Source: Dipylidium caninum (Eukaryota; Platyhelminthes; Cestoda; Cyclophyllidea; Dipylidiidae). Taken from it: 64,000 nucleotides of DNA. Within the stretch, counting starts at the first letter, position 1; each line of letters starts with the position of its first letter. The stretch lies in NCBI GenBank assembly GCA_017562135.1, contig QEYB01000466.1, positions 806,001-870,000 of the forward strand. The letters are read 5' to 3'. The notes under the pieces were generated by a model. That model worked only from the letters and a program-made list of their open reading frames with translations, made no database searches and had not been told where the DNA came from. This document shows positions 15,201-27,562 of this stretch, one piece after another. A program made the translations under genes and the position numbers.

Positions 15201-18102
15201 CTCGTGTCGACTGCGTCCAATGCGAACAGTTACACGAATGGCAATTATAAACATTCTCACCGATGAATCAGTATGTTTGGAGTTTTTGGACTCTCAGACA
15301 GAGCAGGAGAAACGTGTGATCGAGGTGATGGGCATCTCAGCTGATGGGCTGGAGGTGATTGTCTACTATCCAAATGGTGGACGTGGCCTGCCTCCAGCTA
15401 CTAACTCACCCGTAGCAGCATGCCCCGGTGACATATACAAGGTGTATAAGTTGGACGAGCTTCCTGAAAAGTACTGGAAGAAATACCTATTCGTTTCCAA
15501 GTATATTCTCCTTCATCTTCTGTTCATTACTGCCTCATATATCCTGAGACCCCCGTTTTTTATTTTATTTTTACTTCATAACTCGCTTGTGTTGATGCGA
15601 TAACTCGAGGTCGGACGTAAAGTCTCTTTTTTGTTATTCGAAGACTTCTGCACTTTACAACTTCCAGCTCCTCAGGTTGATGGATGCTTCCTCTACCCTT
15701 TCACATGAAATGGCACTTTTGCCATTCCATAACAGCCTATTTGCCCCCCGTTGGGTGCGTCTCCTGAATGTTCGCAGCATCCATCGGTAAAATCTAAACC
15801 CCTGCTGGGTACAGGCTCGATTGTCCCATCACTTCACAGTTGGTTGCTCAAGGCCGGGCTCCCACGTGTAAATTATCTGTAGGCATTATGGATTTAGTCG
15901 AGAGAGCCCTACCATTTGCATGTTCGGTGCTCGTTGTCGTCCTTTTTTCCTTTTCTAATGATAGTTTAACTTACAATTTTATATTCCCTACTCTGTCTAA
16001 TTACGTCTCTCCGCTGTATAGTAGTCTTATTCGTCGCCTTGAACCCCCAGATTCATCAATATGGCCAAAGCCCACACGCCCAAGGTGACGTTGTACACGT
16101 CGCGAGCCAAGTGTATTCTAATGGAGAAGGTGGAGCCCCAGGCTGACTTTGAGATGGAATTACTCACAGACGGCAGTCGGGTCATTTGTCTCGGCGGCGA
16201 GGCAGCTGGTACTGTACAAGTCATCACGCAAAGTAATGGCACCCTTAGCGTTGATCGCAAACAACCCTTGGATAAGTTGCCAATCGCCATCCGAGAACTC
16301 ATCTCCTACGCGGAAAGGGTAAGGTGTGGTGATTTTGCCTCTAAGGCATCGTTTATGCATGCTATTAGGTTGAAAACTTTGAAATGGACTTAAACCGCGA
16401 TTTCTCGCATTATTTATTGCATTTCAGTCGAATCAACTTCCATTGACATCTACGATTTTCTCTCATGCGTCTTTTTTTAAGGAAAACATTTATTTTTCGA
16501 GTTAATAAAGGATTCTATGACTTTTATAATAACATTTTTATTCATAAGAATACTTTGTAATTACTAAAATGGCAATGATGTCGGGTGAATATGGAAAAGT
16601 TATTTAATTTTTCAATAGTATTTGAAGCTTTATGTGGTTGTCATCCTTTATCATGCGCACTGACTCTTGCGGTTGATAATCTCCCCTTGCGTCATTTCGT
16701 GCGGCCAATTTTTTCTCGCTTTGTCATTTATTATCCGTAGGGATTTTAACACAGCCGTATTTATCGCTGTTTCCCAGTTGTTGTGTGAATCGAATTCCCC
16801 AGTAGTTCTTAATTCCTCCTCGTTATCAACATGGTCCAGTGATCTTCAACATTGCCAGAAGACAATTTTTGAAATCAACATGGAGAACGTTTTTTTTTTC
16901 ATTGGGGAATCCATCTCCGCATGCCTCGTTAATGTTTCGTCAAGTTTCACCTCAAACTCGTGTACAAAAGGTGGATGTCAATAAACACGAGATAAAAAAA
17001 AAGCAGAAAAATTTTAGGAAATGAACAAGGCGAATACCTTTTAAAATTTATAAATAAAATCATTGAATCCACGTTGCAATGTATTTCTCTCAGTCTAAGT
17101 AAGAAAGCCCGTTTCATAGTTACCACGGTGATGCAAGTCTCCCGGCAGGGCTCCATCACACAGTCGGCGCTTCCCCTTGCTCTGTCGAAGCGCCGGGTCT
17201 GACGGTGAGGGGAGTTGTTCTGAGTCACCTCTTACGTGAGTGGGTTGGATGTTACGCCGGTCACACCCATCTTCCATCCTCATTCGCCCGTCCGCTCGCC
17301 GGCCGTTCTCCGCCCCTTTAGCGAGGGTGCCACCTTCTCCTTATTCATCTGTTACGACTCGAACTCAGTCAATACCTTTTTTTGCCTTGTCATTACACTC
17401 GGTTTCGCGTCATCTCCTCCTCTGTCTCTTCCGGGTCCTTATTTCTTGTTTTCCTCTGCCTAAACCTTTGTTTTGGTAGGACTCTGCTTTAATCTGTTTT
17501 TTTTTTCTTTTGGGAACTACACACTTCTGTAACCCCATGCTTACTGGGATTTTTCATGACGGTTCTTATTAACTTTCATTTTTAAGTGCCGACGTCGTTG
17601 CTTGGAGATTGAGAGTTCATTGGAGAAGTTTAATATCGCCATTTCTCCATTGGACGCGGCGGTATCCTCGCCTTTCCCCGTCATAATTGGTCGTCGACCC
17701 GCTGACAACTCCCGTCTCGCGCACAAAGGCCCCATGTCATCTGCCTGTCTCTCCCACCTCGTGGCTAAGTGTACTACCGCCACCGCGGAGAGTCGCCAGC
17801 GCGCTCCCTCGCGTCACTGCGACCCTGTCTTCGTCCCCTCGGTTGGGTGGGTTTCACAGCCTTCCGCGGAGGAGTTGCAGGTCCAATTCAACGATGGTGC
17901 GCGACTGGTGGTTGTCTACTCGACAGCTACAGTCCACAGTATTCGCTACCAGGCGCCGGCATTGGCAGGCGCTGAGTGTGAGGAGCAGGTCTTCTCCACC
18001 ACGTCAGCCTCAGCGCCTCTGCCACTCGAGGTGAGGAGTCGCCTGGAAGTCATCCCACAAGTTGTCAAGTGCCTCCGTTCGCGATCGAAGACGCCGTGTT
18101 GA
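12282..18102 (+). CDS. PLK4: Polo-like kinase 4 (centriole duplication kinase), first short exon not located
   Basis: PLK4/SAK is the serine/threonine kinase that triggers centriole duplication. Exons: 12282-12377, 12703-12798, 12875-12986, 13535-13647, 13731-13816, 13895-14180, 14779-15500, 16051-16318, 17587-18102 (765 codons with stop, all phases consistent). The kinase domain shows the glycine loop (GRGGFAQVY), VAIK lysine, [10 protein letters not shown] catalytic loop, [13 protein letters not shown] activation segment and [21 protein letters not shown] is the PLK4-type catalytic loop. The 14779 exon opens with DSGIDS, a beta-TrCP-type degron. Polo boxes 1 and 2 follow ([26 protein letters not shown]), then [10 protein letters not shown] and the C-terminal polo box 3 (VGWVSQ...[11 protein letters not shown]). 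This is the complete PLK4 layout. The 5' exon with the start codon was not identified. Confidence 0.95.
16319..17586 (+). other. Long PLK4 intron
   Basis: Intron of 1.27 kb between the polo-box 2 exon and the polo-box 3 exon. The flanking exons join in phase 0 to give YAER-CRRRCLE, colinear with the PLK4 family. An open stretch of about 38 codons at 17097-17212 looks protein-like but ends in a stop codon and is not needed for colinearity, so it is treated as intronic. Confidence 0.7.
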
Positions 18103-18189
18103 TTGATGTGTCGGTCTCTTGGCCCCCATAGTAACCTGTGATATGTACAGCATATTGTACTCCATCCGCTGTTTGGTTTTTTTTCCTCG

Positions 18190-18866
18190 TCGGTTAAGAT
18201 CCGAGCACTGAATAACCGTGATTTTATTTAAATATAATTATCTACACTCATTAACTTGTTCGGATTGTTGTCGTAATGCCGCCGGTTTGGGATGTGCACG
18301 AAAGGGGGGAGGAGCGCTTCTTGCGCCCGTACATTGCCACGTGGAAGCCATCTGCTTAGTCTCAGTTAGTTCTCCGGCGGTCGCGATGCTCCGACAATGC
18401 GGAGGCTAATTTGACGTGGCAGGCGTTGACGTTTAAGTGTGAGATGTACCTGTCAAGTATTCCACTCCAAATCGCGGGCGGGATACGCTGACGTATGCAG
18501 AGGCGGTTTGATGCAGTCGTGGGACGTTATGTGTAGAGGAAGGTTGTTCTGTTGTGAACGAGGCTTTTTACAAATTCTCTGTGATTAATTAGTCTGTTCT
18601 TTAATTATTAAAAGGCATCTTTTTCTGCACTGTTCTCCCGCCCCTCTTCTATAAAATTCGCGGCGCGTAAAACTCCCTGCTGATATATTTTAAGTAGCAT
18701 CAATTACTTAACTAAAACTGATTATGGTTCCTAGGACAACCTAGCAACAAACGAACGCACAAAACAACAGACAAGGTGTGATTCACGACACAAGGATAGA
18801 CTTCTAAGTGGGCGCTAGAATAAAACGATCCATTTCATCTCCATGCCTATTTCGCACCTACACCGT
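18190..18866. repeat. Left copy of a diverged tandem duplication (upstream region plus dead exon)
   Basis: This copy aligns by eye with 18867-19627. Shared blocks in the same order are GTTAAGATC..GAGCA.TGAATAAC, GCGGTCG.GATGCT, CCACTCCAAATC.CGGG, GTGATTAATTAGTC, TGTTCTCCCGCCCC, ATATTTTAAGTAG, CCTAGCAACAAAC and ACAAGGTGTGATTCAC. Identity looks like roughly 70-80 percent with indels. The right-hand edge of this copy is the 5' end of the coding first exon, now degenerate. Confidence 0.82.
18796..18866 (+). pseudogene. Dead duplicate of first coding exon of the WDR49/64-like gene
   Basis: This segment is homologous base-for-base to the exon starting at 19558. The initiator ATG is ATA, the next in-frame methionine codon is also ATA, and the fourth codon GAA is TAA. 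Around these, the codons for VGAR.KRS.SSPCL are preserved. Homology stops abruptly after the codons aligning with AYT, where the sequence continues into the start of the right-hand repeat copy. It is therefore a truncated, non-functional exon relic left by the tandem duplication. Confidence 0.8.
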
Positions 18867-19627
18867 TAAGATCTCAGCAGTGAATAACTGTAATCTTAAT
18901 TAAATAGACATGCTCAAAAGAGGGAAAGGCGAATTGCCCCACTTTTTGCGCTCCTTCATTGACACGCGGATGCTATCAACTTAACCCCAGGAAGCATACG
19001 TTGGTTTATCGGCGGTCGTGATGCTTCGGCAGTGCGGATGTTAATTCGACGTGACAGACGTTGACATTTAGGAGATGAGACGTACCTGCCAAGTACTCCA
19101 CTCCAAATCACGGGTGGGATATACGGGCGTATGTATAGGAAACTGAACGTAGTCTTACGACGCAATGTGTACTCAACAACTTTTAAGAATCTTCGACTTG
19201 GCAAGGATAGACATTTCGCGAGGCGACTGCCTTCCATAGAGAGAGGCATGTGGTTATCCACCCTTTTTGGCGCTCAAATTTTACTGCATTTTTCGTGTGA
19301 AAGGCTGTTTTATTGTCACTGAGATTTTGTACAAATTCTCCGTGATTAATTAGTCGATTATGTAATTATTAGAAGACACCCATTTCTGCACCGTTCTCCC
19401 GCCCCCTCTTCTAACAAATTCAGGCCGTGTTAAACTTTCTACTGACATATTTTAAGTAGAATGAATAGTTTAACAGAAACTGTTTCTGGTTACCAGGAGA
19501 GCCTAGCAACAAACAAACGCACAAAACATCAGACAAGGTGTGATTCACAACGCAAGGATGGATTTCGAAGTGGGTGCTAGAATGAAACGCTCCAATTCAT
19601 CGCCGTGCTTATCTCGCGCTTACACGT
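18867..19627. repeat. Right copy of the tandem duplication, containing the live first exon
   Basis: The second unit is about 760 bases, against about 675 for the left unit. It carries the proximal upstream region (GGTTACC, then CCTAGCAACAAAC about 50 bases before the ATG) and the intact start codon at 19558. The length difference comes mainly from extra sequence at about 19130-19300 that has no counterpart in the left copy. Confidence 0.8.
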
Positions 19628-22600
19628 TCCATGCAGAAGTCGCTGATGAGGCTACTTGGCGACCAGGAACCCCCAACAATCCCGTGGTCGACTGTTTCGC
19701 CAACATGAAAGATATTGATGTGTGTACCAGTCCTTACTTACTTCTCCTCAGATTCTAGACGTACTCAATAACGAGGATTTGGAGCGGCTTCAGTTGGCAC
19801 TACAAGGCCAGAATGAATCTGTCAAGGAGAATTCAGTGAAGTTCTCCGCATTCAGACGTATCCTGCACGACTTTTCCGTCAAAGCAAACGACTGGCAGGT
19901 AGGAGGAAGGCAGTCTTCTACACTTTTCACCTGTAGTTGAAACGACTCTTTGACAAGATTGACGTAAGAAGTCAAGGAAGTATCAGTTGGGAGGATGTGT
20001 GCGAGTTTGCCATGCAGACGGAAGAGTTGAAGGCCAAAGCTCTTCGTCAAGCCTCGGAGACCCGATTTCACATGAGACAGCATCCCCTACTTCACAAGAC
20101 CCACGTAACACAAGTTATGCCCCTGCGGAGTAGTGATGGCGCCTTTGCCATCGGGAGCAATGTAAAACGATCTTGTCTTTCATCCCTCACTTGCCTTCCA
20201 GGATGGAATGCTCACTGTATGGACGAGAGATCTCAGGCTGAAGACAACAATCCACTTGACCAGTAGCCTTGTTGCACCAGTTGGAAGAAAGAAATGGTGC
20301 ACTGGCTTCCTTTACCTTTATGATATAAATAAAATCGTCGTGAGCACAGGGTAGGTCTACTTGTAGTGCGTGGAATATGGAGCTGCGACGTTTCTTTAGT
20401 GATCGGGAGCTCGAATTTTACGAAATGTCCACCCACAAATTCTACTTTCGTATCAATGACTTAGACATGGTGCCAATGTGCCTCGCCTACGGGTAAGTCG
20501 AATGTTATTGTCCATGTTTGGGCAGCGTCACTATCCTACCTGCCACGTTTTATTCTCATTACAGGAAAGACTTGCGAGTAGACTATAAATTTAACAGATC
20601 TTTTTTGTCGTCTATGAAACGTCTCCCAACCGCCACTCTAATCGCCTCTGGAGGTTGTTCACCTCCCCCTAAACACCCCTGGTGTGCCTCACTTTCAGAA
20701 AGTTGCCACGCACCGGCCAACACACGCTAATCTGGGGCGACTCCAATGGCGTCGTGAGCATCCTCCTAATAACTGACCTGGCGGACCTCCTTCGAGGTTG
20801 GCGATCGCTGAAACAAATGGACGATCAGCCCACCATGAAAATAAGTGCTGTGGTAGTTGATCCAAAGATTACTTTTCTCCGATGGAAGACGCATGATGAA
20901 TGGGTTGCTAAAGTAAGCAATATTTCCTTCTTTTCCCTGTTTAAGAAACTTTTTGGTCCAAGACAATTTAACTTCCCCCTACACGGTAATTTACTGCACA
21001 AAAACAAAATTCGTTATAAGAAAGAGTTTGGGGACGATTGTCATAGTTGAATTGTAACTTATTTTTAAGGTTGATCTTGAAGCCAGTGAGGAGTCGGTAA
21101 TAAGTTGCTGCAATCATGCGAGAACCGCGGTGGTCATTGGTAAGTTCAAATATACCACAAAGACGGGCTAAAAAGACTTGGCCTCGGTCATTCCCTCCAG
21201 CCTCCTTCTCTTTATCTTGTTCATAATCCTTTCTTGATGGCGGCCGGGGGCGGCGGAGGAGGATGTAGGGAGGTCAGCCCGTAAGCCTTTTGGCCTTTGA
21301 GTCCCACACTCAAATTTACTTTATGTAGAGCAGTTAGAGGTTGTGTCTTAATGATAAACTGCTTTAACACTCTAAAATTAACTTCGCAGGACGAATTATT
21401 GGACTGACACCAGCATGGCGCGACGATTTTACTCCCGCACGCCGGAAGCGAGATATCACATCGAGTGAAACTACAAGTAAGTTCGTGACTTAAGATCATT
21501 TATGTCACATCTATGATAATATGGAGACGTCTTGAGAGGTTGTGATGATGTAAAAGTGGTAATAATGTGCTGGAAGTTCCAACATTAAGTGCCAAGTAAA
21601 TACAACTAACCTCTACTTAATAAAATTAAGTAGATTTTAGTATATCGGAACACTCTTATCATAACTAAAGGCTCATACGTTTATTCTACGCATGAATAAG
21701 GTTGTTATTTTGGTTTTCTCTAGCATCATTTCACTACAACGCCTGGAAAATGCAGTTATGTGTGATTTACTTTCCCTATGGGGAAAAATAAGAAACGCAG
21801 CTCCCATAAAGTTTACGAATTACACAGCCCCTCCGGGAATTTATTTGAAGATGCTTTTCACCGTATCGAACGCCTTATCCTAGTACCACCCAACTTTTCA
21901 TTAATAGGTTCCTCTAGGTCGCATTTATCGAGGAGGACAGTTTCAAGGGGAACGTGCATCGGATCGGACCGATTCTCCTCTATATTCACTGCCAAACGCC
22001 GAGATGCCTTTGAACAAAGAGTGTTCAAGATGAATAAGGGAGCGAGAACCTTTGCATTGTCCAAAGAAAAGAATGTTCTTGTGACTGGAGGTTTGAGTCA
22101 TTTGTGACCCCTTTTCCCCTACCTTCGCACAACCCCTTATTTTGTTTTACTTAGGGATGGACAGAATTATACGCATCTGGAATCCGTACATCACGACGTG
22201 AGTTACATCCATCCATCTCCTCATTTTCCTGCCCCTTAATACACCCACATAATAGTAGAAGTGTTTAGCCTTCCTTTCGTCTCCTAAGGTCACCATTTGG
22301 AAAATTAATTGGCCACATATCGCCCATCTCCGCCTTGTGGTTATCTCCTGAGGACATGTCCCTAATCAGTGTTTCATCTGATACCTATATCAAGGCAAGT
22401 GAAGCACCTTTCACATAGAACTGCGCGTTAAAAATTGCTTTATTACTTTCATGTAAGATTATTATTCACTGTATCCTCGCTACTGTTGTGCGACTGAGTA
22501 GTAGTTTAATTTAGGTCTGGGAACTCGATGACTTCGCGTGCCTGTCTACGTTTTCTGCGACAGCTTTGACCAAAACACAAGGGGACCTGCAGAAATGTGC

Positions 22601-25600
22601 TTACTCCCACGAAACACAGCGCCTTCTCCTCGTCACAGACGAAATCACCCTTGTTAGCCTTGAAAGGTCCGCCAAAGCTGGAGTAGAACGGGAGGACTCT
22701 CAAAAGTGGGAGTATTATGGAGGATGCTGGTTCAGGCACCCCTCGCGCAGTCATCCGTCCGAATTGATGAATTTGAAGTCACAGTGAGTTTTAGACATTG
22801 ACATCACACTTTTACTGCACCTTTCACTCCCTTCTTCAGGCTCGAAACTAATAATCCGCAAATATAAATCATTCCAGTACTTCACTTCTTCATCCTTCTT
22901 AACTATCTTCCTTTATTCAGCGGTTACCTTCAGTGGAAAACTGTGGTGACACACAAGGCCACGGTGGAACTGTGCAAGTACAATAGGACATTCAATCAAG
23001 TGGTGACAGCTTCTTCTGACTCGGTATTTTGACCCTCCAACTTAGAAGATATAGTAATATTTATGGAGAGCCTGTCACTGACACAAACTTGAATTCACAG
23101 AGCATTCGAGTGTGGAATCTCGCTGTCGGTCAGTTGATCTCCGAATTAACTCACACTCACGGCGACGAGCCGATTACGTGCATGTGTTTCGATCTCACGG
23201 AACGACGTCTGATAACGGGTGGACGGGACGGTGTCGTGCGTATTTGGAACCACCATTCTGGTGCTTGTCTCTTGGAGCTACAACCAAGTGGGTTATTGAA
23301 GTTGATGTTATTTGTAAATACATCATACGATGTTTAAGAAATCGTGTAGTAGGCTGAAAAGTATACAACGGATATTTTTGTTTATTCTGTGTCCCCATGC
23401 GACTGCGAGGCACACCATTGTAACGTGCACTGAATACCTTTATTTATAAGTTGTAAAGGCATTTTTCCCACCCATTTACTATTTTTTTTCGAGCTTGTAC
23501 CTTTGTTATTTCCTTTTCGACGGAACCAGGCGGATATACATCGCGATTAATATTTTTTTAAATTTAATTTGCTTCGAGAAATATTAATGAGGCATTCAGA
23601 GGTGAACCCACTAATGAAGAAACCGCTCGATGTCGGTTTCAAAAATTCATTTTTGACCATATGAGTACCGTCAACGAGCCTCGAGGGAGACCACTTTCCC
23701 ATGTTGGTAACGTGGAGAACTGAAGAACGACAACCGTGGAGTCTGATCCACACACTCAAGACTATGGTTGAACTGGAGTCTAAACTAGAAAATGGCCATC
23801 ATAAGGATGTTACAATACATTTGCGCGTAATAATGACAAAGTAAAACAATTGGATTCATATATGCCGAATGTAAGGACAGTTCACAACGGTAATTGTTTC
23901 TGCTGCCTTAGCAATACACGATCGCCACATTTTTTACACCAAATCATCACTTGTTACGAAAAGTGGATTTGTCTGATAATGAAAAGTGATCAAGCAAATG
24001 GGCAGGTGAGAATTCACACCCAAGCCATTGGTTTAAGCTAAACTCTTATCGACAGAAGATTGCGGCTAAAATATGGTTACATTGCCAGGTAGTGATTATC
24101 CAGTATTCCTTCCATCAACAGCGTCGGAGTCATGATGTCATGGATAAGAACAAATTTATGAAGAAAAACAACCGACATTGACAACAAACATTGCTACATG
24201 AAAAATACGGCGATCATATACAACCTCAATATCTCTTGCTATATTAAATAACTTCTCTACAATATGAAATTTTACTCAATCCTCAACATATTCAATATTT
24301 TACAGGCGGATTACTAACGTTTCAGGTTACAGAATGTCTTTAAAAAAAGGAATACAATGACCAAAATAGTACCATATATGTCATTGAATTGCATATTATC
24401 TCAATAAACAAACCGTTTGCAGGAAGTTGTAGATGCCAATTGAAATTAATCCGATTAAAGATATCAAGTAATGTAATAAATAGGGTTTTTGTTTTCTCTA
24501 TATGCCCAACGTCCGTTTCATGGATTCCAACCTAATATTTCCACTGACAGCAACAATTTCTCGCAAATTTCATTATTTAATCTTCAAATGACATGTCATT
24601 AAGTGCTTGTTTCTAGGTGTTTTCATCTTCATTTCATTTAACAGAACACAGCCGGATGACGGGAAGGTGCATGCGAAAGCTACAAACTCTAAAGTGTTTT
24701 AGATAATCTATTCGCATTGTTATTATCATCACCCTCGCCTTTTTCTCAATTGTTCACTCATAATTTTTATCTTTTTTTCCTTTTTTCCCTCGGTAATAGA
24801 AGATACAAATGGTGAGGGATACATTATATCGGCTGTTGATTGCATAAACATTGGAACAGGCAGGTGAGTTGCCGTAAAATACAAGGCCATGGCAATGATA
24901 TCGTTTTAGGTATATTGCCGTTGTTGGTTGGAATCCAAGGATAACGTTGTATCAAGACAACTTGGAGATGAGTAAAGAAGGAGGCAACATTGAACAACAC
25001 TGCCTTCCACCCTGGCGGCACAGAGACACAGTAGTGACTGGACACCGTGAGGATATCTGCAAAATGAGCGTTTCAAGGCAACTAAACCTCATAGCTACTG
25101 CCGATTTTAGTGGAGAAATCTGCGTGTGGAATGCTGTTAGCGGGCATGTCTTGAAGCGTCTCTCCGATCCAGTTGGTAATCTGGTCAATGAAGAGTCTAT
25201 GTCCTGCCCTACTGTACTTTTGTAGGTGATAAGAAAACTAGCATCAGTGGACTGATGTTCGTGGAGAGTCGGGTAGCCCTAAGGAAGGCAGCCAACTTGG
25301 TTTCGTGCGGACCCAACGATGCTGTCCATCTTTGGGCAATCTACTCCAACGAGCCTCACTATGCCTCCTTTCACACGGTATTACATAATGAATTGTGATG
25401 GTTACCGCTAACAACCTCCCGTCTAGTCGTCTCTGGAGGATGTTGCACCGACAGCACTCGCTGTGGCTCGGCCAGTTGAGAGAGGCAAAACAGTCGACTT
25501 GTACCTCTTCACCAGTGACGAGAGGGGTTGGATTCAGGTGTGGGACATCACCAACTATGCCCTCGTCGGGCCGGAGACTACGAAACCGCCAAGTACGTTG

Positions 25601-26826
25601 ATGACTGTTAATTGATGGCCAGATTTCAGCACAACCTCCGCGCTAATACGAGCACAAGCTGTATCATCTCACGCTATGAAGGTAAAAAAGGAAATGTGGA
25701 ATGATCATAAGTCGTTCTGAGTTTGTGCCTCACTGATGTTGGTGTAGACATGCAAAATTTTGCTAGTATTAGCGGAAGAAGGGTCACAACTTCGTTAAAT
25801 CTTATAAATGAAGGGTGATTGGAGAGCAGTTTGGGTTTTATCTCTAAGTATTTGTGTGCCGGATAGGATTGTGCACATGGCGAGGACACACGGAATGTGT
25901 TACCGACATGGAAGCTGTTGCGGCGCAAAAACTCTTGATAACAGCGTCTGTTGACTGGTGCGCACGTGTGTGGACTTGGGATGGCGGCTTCGTGGGCTCC
26001 TTTGGACAGCCTACGCCGTTGGATCTGACAGCGAAGGGGTGGAGAGCACCGCGGCCGGGACCGTTTGATGTTCTAATGGACCCACAGACCCATGCTGTCC
26101 CCGAGCTTCAGAATATTTGCCAGGATACAACCTTGAAAGAAGTAGATTCAACATCCAGTAGAATACGAAATGATGCTAACTTTGAGAAATACACTCAACT
26201 ACTTTTCGGCGCTCCATATGTGAGTTGATTGAATTTTTTCCTTTTAAAATGCCTTCTCTGACCAGTCATTCTGTCTCTTCAAGTTTGAAACCAGGAATAA
26301 ACTCCAGTCAATTGCTGAGGCTTTGCAGAAACGCGATGAACTACTCGACAAAGTCGATATCAAACCGTAAATATTGCTGTTTGATTGTCGAAAAAGTAGC
26401 GTAACAAATCTGGCAGTTGTGTCAATTACGTACGATGATTTCGAAGTATTTGATTGGCAAAAGTTTATACCTCCTAAATATTAAGCGTTTATCGGCCCTC
26501 TAACTTCCTAACCATAGTTTAAATCAGTTTAAACTAGGCCCTACCCAAGAAGTAATTGTTTTATTGTCACTGCTCATTTATATTCGCCAATTTTCAGAAA
26601 GGAAGAGTTGGAAATATGTGATTTGGATGTGAGGAAGAATAGAGCAAATTCAAAGATATTCCACTACCTCCCTATTTTCCCCTTGGACGCTGAAAAGACT
26701 TTGAATAAACCGGTGAACTACACGGACCCGGAACGGTTGATGGAAGATGTCGAAGAAGCAAGGCTCTATGAAGACTTGCCACCGTTAAAACGATCTTTCG
26801 AAAAGCGCATTCTGAGTCAACAGTAG
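19558..26826 (+). CDS. EF-hand plus WD40-repeat protein of the WDR49/WDR64 type
   Basis: Multi-exon gene encoding roughly 1,000 residues. Among the clearest exons: 19558-19719, 19752-19898, 19937-20161, 20202-20350, 20400-20492, 21070-21139, 22155-22197, 22289-22394, 22515-22783, 22921-23023, 23101-23287, 24800-24863, 24910-25175, 25226-25377, 25427-25592, 25623-25681, 26284-26366, 26598-26826. An N-terminal EF-hand-like segment (LKRLFDKIDVRSQGSISWED) has a degenerate calcium loop. WD40 blades follow (GMLTVWTRD, STGDRELEFYE, GGMDRIIRIWNPY, SSIRVWNL, ITGGRDGVVRIWNHHSG, EICVWNAVSG, RGWIQVWD, WCARVWTWDG), then a charged C-terminus. This order (EF-hand, two WD40 propellers, charged tail) is that of WDR49/WDR64, which are linked to cilia and flagella in other animals; WDR49 versus WDR64 is undecided. 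Exon borders at 20493-20912, 21390-21790 and 25682-25880 are uncertain. Confidence 0.8.
22395..22514 (+). other. GC-AG intron in the WD40 gene
   Basis: The donor reads AAG then GCAAGT, and the acceptor is TTTAATTTAG. Excision joins YIK to VWELDD in frame and restores a WD40 strand. GC donors with otherwise perfect consensus are a known minor class. Confidence 0.75.
23288..24799 (+). other. Long intron of the WD40 gene
   Basis: About 1.5 kb of AT-rich sequence between two WD40 exons. No conserved ORF, tandem repeat or recognisable transposon was seen. Confidence 0.65.
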
Positions 26827-27562
26827 CTGCAATGTGTGTGCGATGAGGGCAAAATAAAAAAAATGTCCGCTGGTATGCGCTTATTTTTTGCAATATATGA
26901 TTTTTCCAGCCTGTTCGTTGGATAAACGGCATTGTCCTTGATAAAATTGATTTATTCAAAATAAATAATGGAAAGAATAATCTATTCAATGGAATGGGAA
27001 GGGTTGGTCCTGATTTTATGCAATAGTTGGTTAACGAATTAGCCATAAATGCTACTAAAAACCACACTTAATGTAATTAAGTAATAAATAAACCGGCTTG
27101 CCTTAATGAGTATTAACCCTGTGGTAGACGACATTTACGGCAGTACTTTAACAGTTTTCGCGGAGATATATAATGTCACTATATATATCGACTTAATTTT
27201 GTTAACAAGCATAGTGTTCGTTGGGTGAACCTCATTCTTTAATTGAATAATTATCGGTCCTTCTCTGTCCGAGCCTCCTGTTTTCATCGTAATCTACAAT
27301 ATATAACAATTAATACTGGGTCAAAACTCTATTCATTCTAAACAGTAATGTCAGCTACAATATAAAAATTTCGACAAAAATTATTTTTTGCTTAAATCGT
27401 GAAAATGGTTTTATGCACGTTATGGGTTTTAGAAACGTTCCATTGAACAAAACATTTAAGCTTTGTTTTGTTCGGTTACCCGAAGCCGCGCTGGTCGAAT
27501 TCTTGTATTGTGGGATATGTCGTTTGCGACTTCGGTGCAGTTCTTAATAAGCGTGTTTTGTC
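26827..27562. other. Intergenic region with presumed KLHL12 promoter
   Basis: It contains AATAAA-like signals shortly after the WD40 stop codon (e.g. AAAATAAAAAAAA at about 26851) and AT-rich sequence up to the KLHL12 start. No gene or repeat was recognised. Confidence 0.55.

Noticed and set aside
17097..17212. Protein-like open segment ([18 protein letters not shown]) in the PLK4 intron.
   Set aside because: The flanking PLK4 exons are colinear with the family without it, and its strong donor lies beyond an in-frame stop.
20351..20366. A 16-base ultra-short GT..AG intron that would restore an open frame (AWNMELRRFF).
   Set aside because: Using the later acceptor CTTTAG at 20394-20399 gives a normal 49-base intron and joins STG to DRELEFYE, the expected WD40 strand.
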